A stretch of 64,000 nt of DNA. It comes from Asterias rubens (lineage: Eukaryota > Echinodermata > Asteroidea > Forcipulatida > Asteriidae). Shown in pieces: positions 1 to 9,888 of the stretch (positions within the stretch are counted from its first letter, which is position 1; every line of letters starts with the position of its first letter). Made by a program: the position numbers and the translations under genes. The notes beneath the pieces were generated by a model, which made no database searches, was not told the DNA's origin, and saw only the letters and a list, made by a program, of their open reading frames with translations. Where the stretch lies: contig NC_047062.1 of the NCBI RefSeq assembly GCF_902459465.1, positions 28,452,673-28,516,672 of the forward strand, in the 5' to 3' direction.

Positions 1-1282
1 CCACCAAACGTTCCAAAAGTCTCTGATTGCAGTGTACAATCCCCATTTAATGTAACAACATTGTTTTGCACAACTGAGCTTTATACAATTATACAAATTG
101 TATGTAGAAAGTATACAGTCTCTGTAGCTCATCTAGCGTGTAGTACATAATGACATTGAAAATGTGTACCATCAAGGTTTAACCCAGGATTTGGAAAAAG
201 GGTGTCCAAATTTGCTAGAAATTTTAAAACTGTGTGTCCAAATTGTTTATATACAATACACTTACATGTAAATGAAAGATAAAACAGGATGCAAACAAAG
301 TTGCCAAAAGACACCCACCCAGACACCCCTCTGCCACACCCATACTTGGAACAATAGACACTTGAATATGACTAGATTGTTGAATCTTATATAAAGCAAT
401 AATATTGTATATGCTGCACTGAATGGATATTTTAATAAACAGTTTTAAAAATATACAGTAGAGAATGTATGTTATTTTGAAAACATTTTGTATTAGCCAG
501 TAATAAAATGCATAAATTTGATCATCACTATGGAATGTGTGTGGTTTGGAAATGGGTTTGGGCTTTAATGACAGTGAATTTGCAAGTCTTTGTCTTTAAA
601 ATTAATAAGGCAATGTAAGAATTATACACATTTAATAAAACACTTCTTTCTAGGAAAATGTTGTGTTTCCTTATTTTCCCAAAGCAATGTAAATGTTATT
701 TTTTAAGATTTCAAAATAAGATCTTCCAAAAGCCAAATCATTCTTGTGTAAATTTTCAATATTGGGTTTGGGTTTCATTCTATAGTGACAACATTTTAAA
801 ATTAACATGTGAAATTCACAACATTCCTGTCCAATGAATCAAACACCACTATAAAACATTACTTGTAACAGGTGCACCTACTTCAAAAAACTATTGGAAG
901 GAGGCGAGCAATGTATAGTCCATAAAAAGGATTTCTTGGCAAACATTTGCAAATATAGGTTTTGTAAAATTTAGATTGAAATGTACTCCAGGTAAAAGCA
1001 TGTTTTGAGTATTTACAAATTTGAAGACTTGTATGGTATTGTCCATAAAAAAGATTTACTTGGCAAACATTTGCAATTAACGGTATTTACAATTTAGATT
1101 GAAGGCAAAAGCATGTTTTGAGTATTTACAGTTTTTAAGATGTTAATAGTACGTGCATGCCATCTTTGCTGGAAAAACATCATTCCTATTTACATATTTC
1201 AATAAATACAATTATTTTCATGCCTGGGATTTCACAGAGGCCATGAAGGCCGCCATTAGCCGTTTTGAGATATGGTGGCCGT
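1..1282. other. AT-rich gene-free flank
   Basis: No open frame with recognisable protein content and no clear terminal repeat. The stretch is AT-rich with scattered short direct similarities; for example, the segments around 920-1010 and 1040-1130 share phrases about ttacttggcaaacatttgca and agcatgttttgagtatttac, suggesting a local ~120-bp duplication. I see no RNA gene. Confidence 0.5.
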
Positions 1283-1525
1283 GGGCCAATTTCATAGAGC
1301 TGCTTAAGCAAAAAATTTGCTTAAGCACGAAAATAGCTTGCTTATTTTACACATGTTACTGGCCAAAATTTCATGCCATATACATTGCTTGTGACTGGTA
1401 TATAGCTGTTGTTTACTAAGCATAACAATTGAATGGAGTCTTGGCCAGTATCTGATTTTACTAAGCAAGGAACTTCTTTGCTTAAGCAAAACTTTGTGCT
1501 TAAGCAGCTCTATGAAATTGGGCCC
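1283..1525. repeat. Palindromic MITE, GGGCCCAATTTCATAGAGC family
   Basis: Both ends carry the same sequence in inverted orientation: gggccaatttcatagagctg at the left, and its complement ending aaattgggccc at the right. Inside the ends both arms continue with gcttaagca-type sequence. There is no coding capacity. Related copies lie at 6493-6738, 37154-37325 and 56152-56772, and a decayed one near 13943-14125. The class of transposon that mobilised it is unknown. Confidence 0.75.
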
Positions 1526-1834
1526 TGGTTTAGTGTTATAGTTTTGTGTCTGCACCATATCTCAATATGGTTAATAGCCTATGTTGCTTCTTTTCTTGGC
1601 CATGGAGTCCCTTCAAAAGTTTCCAATAGACTTTAAGATTTTCCAATTGAAGTGCCCTTTTTGAAATGAAAGTGGCCTTGTCCTCTCAAAAGCTGAAATT
1701 CGAGGCATGTATTTTGTCTTCTAAGGGTAACAAACAATGCAAAAAGTATATATTGGTTTTTATCCATATACACCTATGTGTGTTAATAGCACTGTATACT
1801 CAGTACTTACCAAAGTTCTGTGACTAAAATCACA

Positions 1835-1895
1835 GCCATATTACTCAGGTGGGATTCAAACCCACGACCTTTTGCAATTCTAGAGCAGTGTCATA
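1835..1895 (-). repeat. tRNA-derived fragment
   Basis: On the minus strand a T-arm-like segment is visible: GTGGG, loop TTTGAAT, CCCAC, a perfect 5-bp stem around a B-box-like loop. No matching A box or acceptor stem is present at the right distance, so this is a SINE or tRNA relic rather than a working tRNA gene. Confidence 0.4.
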
Positions 1896-2045
1896 CTAAC
1901 TATGGGTAAAAACCAATCTTTATCCCGATGCAAATTTAACATCTATTAAATACAAAAAGGCTTTTAAAATTACAAGAAAATATAAAAAGATGATTCTCGG
2001 TTGGCATACTTGTAGACCTATGGCTTTCTGCAGGCAATCCTGTCA

Positions 2046-3260
2046 TCAGTCAGTGATTTTAAATGACTTTTTCTGGTTCAGATAGTCACTGACGCTTCTT
2101 GCTCTCTGTGACAGACGTAAGGAAGCCCGTCTTATAAGCCCAGAGGTTGCTTGTGAAGACGACTTCTCCCACTCACTAGCTGGTGCTGTCATCGTGTTCT
2201 TCTTTGCTTTATTGCTGGACATAGGATCATAACGAATAGATGAACTCCTCCGCTTTCGGTTTGAGTTCAAAGGTGCAAGAGGCATCTTGAAGGGGGCGTT
2301 GTCATCTCTCTCTGTGGGTGTGGTGAGGATGGAGCGAGGTTTCCGAAGCGTCTTGCAGGCGTTCAGCATCTGCAGTACTCCTGTGGGTGCAGGGCGACTC
2401 TCTGGTTCTAGTAGAGCCATCCTACGAAGAAGTCGTCTAAGATTAGGGCTCACACCGCGGAAAAGTTGGTGGTCCAAATCCACACTTGGGTTGTTGTGCA
2501 TGAATTTACCAACTGGGACCTGTCCATAACCGGGAAATGGCAAATATGTTGCCATTACTTCAAGGTGTGGTTCTTTTGTCTTATCAGTTTGGTGGAGAAG
2601 GGAGTGGTCGGCTGCGGCATTGAATAACATTCCAAGCATGAAAATATCAGCTGGCTTCGATGGTTTGTCAAATTCTCGTGCCCAGTTCGGATTGTAGGCC
2701 TCTGGGGGTAGGGCGTATGTTAAGCTTTTAGACCTGCCCTCTTCCATGGCATACTTGTCACCCTCAGCTTTGAGACAAAGCTGAGATAGTCCGTAGTCTG
2801 TCAACTTTGCTACTCCATCCCCGTTGTGGTATTCCGTCATGACCACACTGAATGGTGTGAGGGCATTGTGAGCCACACCGTTGGAGTGTAGGAAAGACAA
2901 CCCAGTAGCAAGCTGCACGAAAAGCGATTTATACGAGTCATCCGTCATTCCCTTGTGCTTGTGTATCAGAAATTCATTCAAAGTTTGACTGTCATATTTC
3001 TTCCAGACACTACACAAGTACACTGTACCTTGTTGTTTGTGAAGGAAAGCCTCTTTCACCTTCATAATGTTCTCATGTTTGAGCATGAAAACGATGTTTT
3101 CCTTGTACACGCCGAGGGCTCTCATAGCAAACTCTCTGCTACCACACGGGACGAGCTTCATCCGACGCTCTTTCTTACCGGGCCCACGGCGTTCCATTAC
3201 CCGGTGATCGGGGCCGAAGAACCCGCTGCAAATTCTCTCAACTGGCGTGTAGCGGTTCAT
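2046..3260 (-). CDS. PDIK1L/STK35-like pseudokinase, intronless
   Basis: A 404-residue open frame without introns. Kinase-fold landmarks run in order: a degenerate glycine loop near residues 10-17 (CSGFFGPD), a possible beta-3 lysine K35, helix E and catalytic loop at 119-142 (LSFLHSNGVAHNALTP), DYG at 155-157, PPE at 185-187, DIFMLG of helix F at 205-210, and the helix I arginine at 289. The spacing and wording (NEFL, FLHxN, DYGLSQLC, VPVG then NP) fit the PDIK1L/STK35 family best. The HRD aspartate is replaced (HNA) and the metal-binding Asn is Ser, so phosphotransfer is unlikely; the DFG aspartate is kept, so nucleotide binding is possible. A basic cluster NRKRRSSS (334-341) could be a nuclear localisation signal; the tail is Ser/Arg-rich and probably disordered. 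The ATG at 3258-3260 is the first Met of the frame. Family assignment is from memory of the sequences, function is inferred. Confidence 0.82.
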   Translation of the reverse strand: MNRYTPVERICSGFFGPDHRVMERRGPGKKERRMKLVPCGSREFAMRALGVYKENIVFMLKHENIMKVKEAFLHKQQGTVYLCSVWKKYDSQTLNEFLIHKHKGMTDDSYKSLFVQLATGLSFLHSNGVAHNALTPFSVVMTEYHNGDGVAKLTDYGLSQLCLKAEGDKYAMEEGRSKSLTYALPPEAYNPNWAREFDKPSKPADIFMLGMLFNAAADHSLLHQTDKTKEPHLEVMATYLPFPGYGQVPVGKFMHNNPSVDLDHQLFRGVSPNLRRLLRRMALLEPESRPAPTGVLQMLNACKTLRKPRSILTTPTERDDNAPFKMPLAPLNSNRKRRSSSIRYDPMSSNKAKKNTMTAPASEWEKSSSQATSGLIRRASLRLSQRARSVSDYLNQKKSFKITD

Positions 3261-5934
3261 GATTGAGGTGCAAACTATCAGCCAAAATTACAAAATTATT
3301 AGTGTCACAGATGATCAAAAAAGAACAGATCCAAATTGCAGAGCACACAAATCAGTCTAACTTCCAGGTAACGGAATCCGTTTTAATCTTGTTTGGGCGA
3401 GTTCGAATAGAGCGCCATTGTTCACATACAAGATTTCTATTGGACGATTTCCTGGTTCCCAAGGTAGCAGCTATAAAATGGCCTTTGACCGCTTTTGTTT
3501 GTGAACAAAGGACACACAGCTAGCGTATACAAACAAAGGTTGTGTGCAAAGTGAAGGCCGTTGTAAACAGCTGGTGCATTGCCCTTGTACATCTACTAGT
3601 TGGCCTTTGCACTGGATATTAAAGCATGCTTGTATTGAGAAATACACTCGAGTTCCACCTAAGACCATCAAGACATCAGAGAAAGGACGTAGGCCCCTAC
3701 GTGGGGCTTCATTGTTATTCCCCATCTTTGGGTGATCCAAAATTGAGAGTTGTTTTTAGTTAAAATATGATTGCGCAAAGGGTCAGTGACGAATACTTTT
3801 CAAACATATATGTTTATCTGATTTCCAGATGTTTGCAATTAACAGGACGGTATTCTTCTTATAATTTGAAGTTTGTCCTCAAACCAGTGCAACTATTTAA
3901 TATTAATTTTGTATGCTTTTTGTTCAACATAATTTGTCTTGTAATACGGTGCGGCCAACTAAGTGTTAGCGCAATTACACATATGTATAAATGGGGCCAT
4001 GGGTGCAACCGTACGGCATCGATCGGTTGAAATGACTGGTTTCGCTGCGAGTGGCTTTCTCTAGATTAAAAAATATGTGCCAATCTAAGTCTTGTTGGTG
4101 CCGAGTTACTATGGGCACAGATTGTCAATGTGACAGAAGGCCTATATGCAGACTTGGAATTCCATCTTTGAACGTGTTGAAAAAGACAAAACCATTTTAA
4201 TTTTTCAAAGGGCACTGCCATTAGGAAAATCTTAAAGTCTCTGATGGGACATTTTGAAGGGCACCAGTCCAAGGTGCCAAGATCAGGGGCAAGGAGGCTG
4301 GCCTCCGTGGCCTGTATTTTGTGGCCTACTAGAATGCTCATTCATTATGTTACTCAATTTACTTTTTTTGCTGGTATATACTTACTCAAACAAGACTGCA
4401 GATGTCCGCCGTCGTTCACGGTATGTGTTTTTCTTTGCCCGGCACATGGCAAACTGCAGTATTTTAAAACCGCGCGCGTTAAAGTTTCGTGTTCGACTAT
4501 AATTGCGCGTCGGCGACATACAAATATATATAATTAAAATAACTAGTTGTGCTATTCTATATCTATGGCGACATAAAAGAAAACTGGATAGATTTCCATC
4601 AAAGATCATAGATACGATCTTTGAATTATATACATTAGACCTATCAATGTGAAAAAACGCTGGCTTATAATTATTCTCGAAGACATAAGTGTGCAATGTA
4701 GAGCCTATGCTATTTTGTGAAAAAATATCACTTCTCACATTTTTGTTTGCTATGAATTATTCTAGTAATCAGCAGTTTTATCACGCGCTTAGCAAATTGG
4801 GGGAGGGGGTAGTTCTATGTTAACCGCCCTATTAACAAAAAGTGGTGGTGGGGGGGGGGGCTATAATTTCCCCGCGCGGCAGCGCAACACTAAGCGGCAT
4901 TGAGTTACCACAATGGCAGACTTACATTTGTACAAGCAGCGTTATTGTTTTATATATTACACAACATCAATGGTTTGGGGTTCAATCGTTGATCTCCTTT
5001 AAAACTGCTGTTAAATTTAATACCCCCCCCCCCCCTTCCCACGAGGTTTGATGCAGTTGTCCTAACCATTCTGGGCTAAATTCCATAAAGCCTGTAACCA
5101 TAAAACTTCCTTGAGAAGCACAGAAAAGTGTTGCTTACAGAAACAGGTTACCATCCAAAACATTGCTGTGACTGGTGCCCCACTCAATGTTTGCAATTTG
5201 CAAGCAATATTTTCTGCTAAACATCTTGTATTTTTGAAATTTGGCTCTGTGTTCATGCAGATCAATGTGTTTAATTCAATTCGTTAATCAGGAAAACAAC
5301 TTAACCGGGATCTGTCTTTTTATTTTGGGGGGTGGGGTAGGGGGTTGCAAAGAAAGTTACTTGGCCAAATTTAATGGCTCTAAAGCAAAGAATCGACCAA
5401 GACGGGAGCAGGGAATTCCATGCTTATGTCCAGCATATTACACAGTCAAGCTGGGAATGATTTGTAGAGTGCATGTGCACATGCATTCGTCGATTACAGT
5501 TAGCTATTAAAGATGAAGCGTTTGTCCTATATAGACCAAGAGTGGTGACCACAAGTACAGAAGGCAGTAAGCAGTGCCATGAACTTGGCCCTTTAGAAGC
5601 AACCCCCCCCCCCCCCACCCAGTGCCGCTGTTGATCCCACTCGCCCACCCCCACTCACCACCCATATTATATACGCCCGTTTGTGTAGCTGACACCATAT
5701 CAGTTTTTGCAAAAATAAAGCCACAATATGTTTTATTTTGGGGGGGTTTAATTGGTTACATAAAATGCATTGAATCTTTTCATTACAAAATTCAAAAACT
5801 CTATAAACATGTAAAAAGTACTGCATGTAGTAAATGAATTTTCCAGAACACTTGTTAGTAAAATTCATCGGGAATATAACAGCTTTTTATATGGTTATAA
5901 CAACTTGAAACCCCCTAAAAAAAAACATATTCCC
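3261..5934. other. Gene-free region upstream of the pseudokinase
   Basis: The 5' flank of the pseudokinase (about 3261-3740) should hold its promoter; I cannot point to a definite core element. The rest has no supportable gene. It contains G- and C-homopolymer runs near 4848-4860, 5024-5035 and 5604-5616, which are typical places for assembly or length error. Confidence 0.5.
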
Positions 5935-5943
5935 CCAATGTAT

Positions 5944-6343
5944 TAGACTTGTGGACAAGTCGTTAAATTAGTCCCACGTGGTGAGCTAGTCGAGTTGTGG
6001 CAGTGCTTTCGCGAGATCACTGCTCTCGCGCGAACTGCTGGCTCCCCGGATTTCTACTCCTCATTAAAGGGGAGCCAGCAGTTTGCGCGAGAGCAGTGAT
6101 CTCGCGAGAGCATAGACTTGTGGACAAGTCGTTATATCGGCCCCACGCCCTGAGATAGTGCTCTCGCGAGATCACTGCTCTCGCGCGAACTGGTGGCTCC
6201 CCGATTTCGACTAGAGTCAAAGAGAGCACTATCTCAGCGCGTGGGGCCGATTTAACGACTTGTCCACAAGTCTAGTGAGAGCACCGCCACAACTAGACTA
6301 TCTCACCGCGTGGGACCGATTTAACGACTTGTCCACAAGTCTA
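5944..6343. mobile_element. MITE with 9-bp target duplication, host of a nested copy
   Basis: Starts TAGACTTGTGGACAAGTCGT and ends with the inverted counterpart CTTGTCCACAAGTCTA. It is flanked on both sides by CCAATGTAT (5935-5943 and 6344-6352), a perfect 9-bp duplication. The interior contains further inverted arms built from ctcgcgagatcactgctctc. A 9-bp duplication is usual for Mutator-like elements, so a MULE-type MITE is a reasonable guess. No coding capacity. Confidence 0.8.
6113..6274. mobile_element. Nested MITE of the same family
   Basis: Starts TAGACTTGTGGACAAG and ends CTTGTCCACAAGTCTA. The flanks are gcgagagca (6104-6112) and gtgagagca (6275-6283), 8 of 9 bases identical, which reads as a 9-bp target duplication with one later change. 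It lies entirely inside the 5944-6343 copy, so it inserted second. Confidence 0.72.
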
Positions 6344-6444
6344 CCAATGTATCTGTAAAGCTCTCATAAATATTAAATGACTACAATTAGTAATATTCAT
6401 TTACAACCTGGTTAAGGCTACTGTGTTTTTAATGTCCAACGCTT

Positions 6445-7042
6445 TTAAGGCACTGGACACTACTGGATTGTCAAAGACCAGTATTCTCACTTGGACCCAA
6501 TTTCATAGAGCTGCTTAGCACTGAAATTTGCTTAGCATAAAATTTCTTCCTTGATAAAAACAGGATTACCAACCAAGTTTCCTACTATTGGAATATTGCT
6601 TGTTGCAGGTATTTAGCTGTTGTTTGCTTATCCTAAAAATCACGTGGAAATTTGGTTGGTAATCCTGTTTTTATCAAGGCAACAAAATTCATACTTAGCA
6701 AATTTTTGTGCTTAGCAGCTCTATGAAATTGGGCCCTGGTGTAACCCAAAATATGCATCAAAAAACAAACCCGTGGAAACAATTGGTCATCAAATTTGCA
6801 AGAGACTAATGGAAGAAGAAAAAATCTTGTTGCATTACGTTGTGTGCTTTCAGACACATACTATAGGGCTTCAGCTGAAGTAAGCTGAAGTATTCTAGTA
6901 TTTAAGTGAGAAAATACATTCTTTCTCATGCCGTTTCTCACAAAGTGTTATACTATCAACAGCTCCCCATTGCTCGTTACCAAGTAAGTTTTTATGCTAA
7001 CAGTTATTTTGAGTAACTGCCAATAGTGTCCGGTGCCTTTAA
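6445..7042 (-). mobile_element. TTAA-flanked MITE, interrupted
   Basis: Copy of the AGGCACTGGACACTATTGG family with TTAA at 6445-6448 and 7039-7042. It is split at about 6493 by a GGGCCCAATTTCATAGAGC-family element (6493-6738); host sequence resumes with tggtgtaaccc, matching the cttggtgtat phrase of intact copies. The order of insertion is therefore readable. Confidence 0.7.
6493..6738. mobile_element. Palindromic MITE inserted in a TTAA MITE
   Basis: Inverted ends (cccaatttcatagagctgct at the left, its complement ending in ttgggccc at the right). Interrupts the TTAA-type MITE at 6445-7042. Same family as 1283-1525. Confidence 0.7.
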
Positions 7043-7727
7043 GAAATTGCTGATCAAACATTTGCGACAAACCAATACCATACAAGACATAGCATTTTGG
7101 TTGGAAGCAATTCTGCAATAACACAAACAGAGATAGGAAATCAAAGCTAATGAAAATCACATTAAGCTTCCATATAAGAAACTAAAGCATGAACTATAAA
7201 TATCGATGTACAATGGTGTTATATAGTTAAACTGACAATTCAAATGAACTATAAATACTCAAACATGTAATATATACCAAACTGTGTAGAAGACAAATCC
7301 TGAGGCTGCATTGTATACAAAATTACACAATGAAAACTGCATCTTCACAGTTTTGAGCTAGAATTGAATAGTATAAAACCTTTTGCACCGACTTTGCGAT
7401 TGTTTGTCTAAGTAAGTGCCCTAACAATGAGACCCTGTCACTTTTCAGAACTGTTATCTTTTCAAGATAATTGACATTAAAAGTCTTATGCTTACTTGAA
7501 CTTCTGGGACCAAGTTTGTCCCAACCATGTGCGACACGATTCTGTATCTTCAAATACTTTAGTTTTTACATATTTTATGGCTACAAACTTATATAATTTT
7601 GTTGGGATAGTCAAATTAAGCCATGAAATATGAGTAAATACAGTCAAGTAAAAAAAAACTTTTCCTCCATTTCTGGTTTACTTGTAAACAATTATGAATT
7701 TTGCCAAACTGACACTCATATTGGGGT
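7043..7727. other. Gene-free spacer
   Basis: AT-rich sequence between two repeats; no open frame with protein-like content, no recognisable RNA or terminal repeats. Confidence 0.45.
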
Positions 7728-8075
7728 GTCGTGGCCGAGCGGATAAGAGCACCGAATTCAAGCTCTGCTGATTCTGTTAAGCAGAGTGTGGGTTTGAATC
7801 CAGGTCATGACACAAGTGTCCCTGAGCAAGACACTGAACTTTAATTGCTTCTCTCCACCCAGGGGTAAATGGGTACTTGTTAGGGCAGAGATGGTTCTTG
7901 TGATTGATTTAGCCGAGTAGTGCATATTAATGTTGCACAGACTGCATACTCCCCCAGGGAGCTGAGATGGTTTAAGGAATGATTTAAGGCCCAGTGACCA
8001 GAGGTAATAGCTGGAAGCGCTTTGGGACACCCTTCGGAAGGGAAAAAACGCTGTATACAAACTTAATATTATATT
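7728..8075 (+). repeat. tRNA-derived SINE
   Basis: The head resembles a type II (Leu/Ser-like) tRNA: box A GTGGCCGAGCGG, box B GGGTTTGAATCC, and a pairing gtgtcgtg/catgacac acceptor-like stem. It is followed by a core with ctgagcaagacact and a tail ending in gcgctttgggacac and an AT-rich run. Family mates are at 9229-9795, 57663-57760 and 59455-59770 (plus) and at 48806-49112, 51065-51262 and 63190-63300 (minus). This is not a functional tRNA gene because the body continues directly into the SINE core. Confidence 0.75.
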
Positions 8076-8753
8076 ATCATGTTATCATTAAACTGTCGTA
8101 ATGGTCTCACAAATTCAGGGGCGACTGGAAAATTGGGTTTCTATAAAACACAATGCCAAAAAATAGTCCTACTGCATAGTGTCGAATGCATCCCTTCAAA
8201 GAGTTTTAATCAAATGCAGCATACACGATGTTTGCATTGATTGATTTTATACACCATCATCATGTAATAACTATCAAAATATGATTAAAAACCTCAACTA
8301 CCTGAAAATTTCATTGAAATAAGTACTTTATTTTAATAATAATAATAAAAGCGAACAAATCTGTCAGTCAGTGATGCACATGGCACTCTTCGCTCGGCCC
8401 CAGCAGCCAGTCTATCCAGGACCACTGGGATGGGCTAATCAGCTTGCACAGATTTGTGCCTAGGAAGTACGTCATGCGTTCAGTGTATTTCTATGGTGCA
8501 GTGTGATGCATGATGGGACTGAGCACTTTCTGGATTGACCAATGAGCTTGCTTGATACATTTGCCCATCCCAGCACCTTTGGTTAAGGCAAGGTGCTGGG
8601 GACGAGCCAAATGGCACTCCAACATTACCATCATTTATCCTATAAGGTTTTTAGAGCTACGATTTGAAGTATGAGATCTTTTCCCTTCACATGCTGCAAG
8701 TCAGCTCAAGTAAAACATTTTTCTGGAACCATATAGAATCTGGAATTCAGACT

Positions 8754-9041
8754 TTAGCCGTGTTCCATTGGACTTTTTCTTCCACTTCCACGTGGAAAGT
8801 TACCGTGACTGGCTTTTGTGAAATTCTACCGTATGTTCCCACCTGGACTTATACTCTGCGACGTTTGCATAGCAAGTACAGTCTTCCGCGACCTCTTTCG
8901 GCCTGTTAGTTTTAAATCACGGTCGTGGTAAGTTGACAGGGAGGTCAGTTTACCATGTGTCTCCATTGGATTTAATTTTGTCATTCTACAGAAAAGTCGC
9001 TGTACTTTAACAAAAATAAGTGCAATGGGAACACGGCTTTA
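8754..9041. repeat. Palindromic MITE, AGCCGTGTTCCATTGGAC family
   Basis: The left end agccgtgttccattggactt is mirrored at the right by aagtgcaatgggaacacggct (one base beyond identity), and TTTA is found at both junctions (a possible 4-bp target duplication). Related copies are at 10840-10963 and 50465-50853. No coding sequence. Confidence 0.65.
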
Positions 9042-9228
9042 TGTTGATATGTAGCTATAGGGAGTCAGCTATAGACTAGTCAGATAGTTCACTTGGAGGC
9101 AATATTGACTTGTCTTTGAGTGTTTTAACCATTGTTTGCGGCCTGCAGACCACTGAGTTTTACTGAATTGAACATCCATTCAAACTGTTCAACTGCACAG
9201 GTTTGGATTGTCTTTGACAGGTTTGGAT

Positions 9229-9795
9229 TGTGGCGTGTCATGGCCGAGCAGTCAAGAGCACCGGATTCAACCACTGGTGTTTCTGATCAGCAGAGTGTGG
9301 GTTTGAATCACAGTCGTGACACCGGGCCAGTTTCACAAAGCAATAAAATTCATCACAAGACAAATTGTCAGTATTACCATAGTGATTTGTATTGTGACAT
9401 CACACTTTACTTAGCAACTACGATTGATTTGCAGTTATGTTCAATCTTAGCTCTTTGTGAAATCGGCCCGTATCCTTAAGCAAGACACTTAACCATGATG
9501 CTTCGTCCTTCGAATGGGACGTAAAGCCATTGGTCCTGTGTGTTGTGTAACGCGCGTAAAAGAACCCAGTGCACTTTAGTGTAAAGAGAAGGGGTTCGCC
9601 CCGGAAATCCTAGTTTGATTGCACATATTGCGCCACAACACCTTAAAAACTATTACATGGTGATATGTTGAAGGAGTAGGTCTCATAATTCAAACGTACT
9701 CTCACATACCTTGCAGGAAAAACTGTATGTTAAAGAGCCTTGAGTGTCACTGAGTGATGGATATGCGCATTATATAAGAAACCACTATTATTATT
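9229..9795 (+). repeat. tRNA-derived SINE with a nested palindromic insert
   Basis: The tRNA-like head (GTGTCATGGCCGAGCAG, then gggtttgaatca) is separated from the usual core by a ~150-bp palindromic element, about 9322-9472, that begins gggccagtttcacaaagc and ends with the inverted tttgtgaaatcggcccg. The core then continues with aagcaagacacttaacc. The tail ccttgagtgtcactgagtg and a TTA microsatellite close the element. A second copy of this 3' half is at 48175-48515. Confidence 0.7.
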
Positions 9796-9888
9796 ATTAC
9801 TTGCAGGCTAGACGGTGCATTCAAAACCACAGTGGACGATATTGAATGGTCAGACAGCATCGAACCAAAAACAGCAATCTTTCATAAG

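Noticed and set aside
4842..5051. Small frame after the poly-G run
   Set aside because: Low-complexity ends (poly-G, poly-C) and no protein-like pattern; probably chance.
7728..7820. Functional tRNA gene (Leu/Ser-like)
   Set aside because: Good A and B boxes, but the sequence runs into a SINE core shared by other copies, and the cloverleaf is imperfect.
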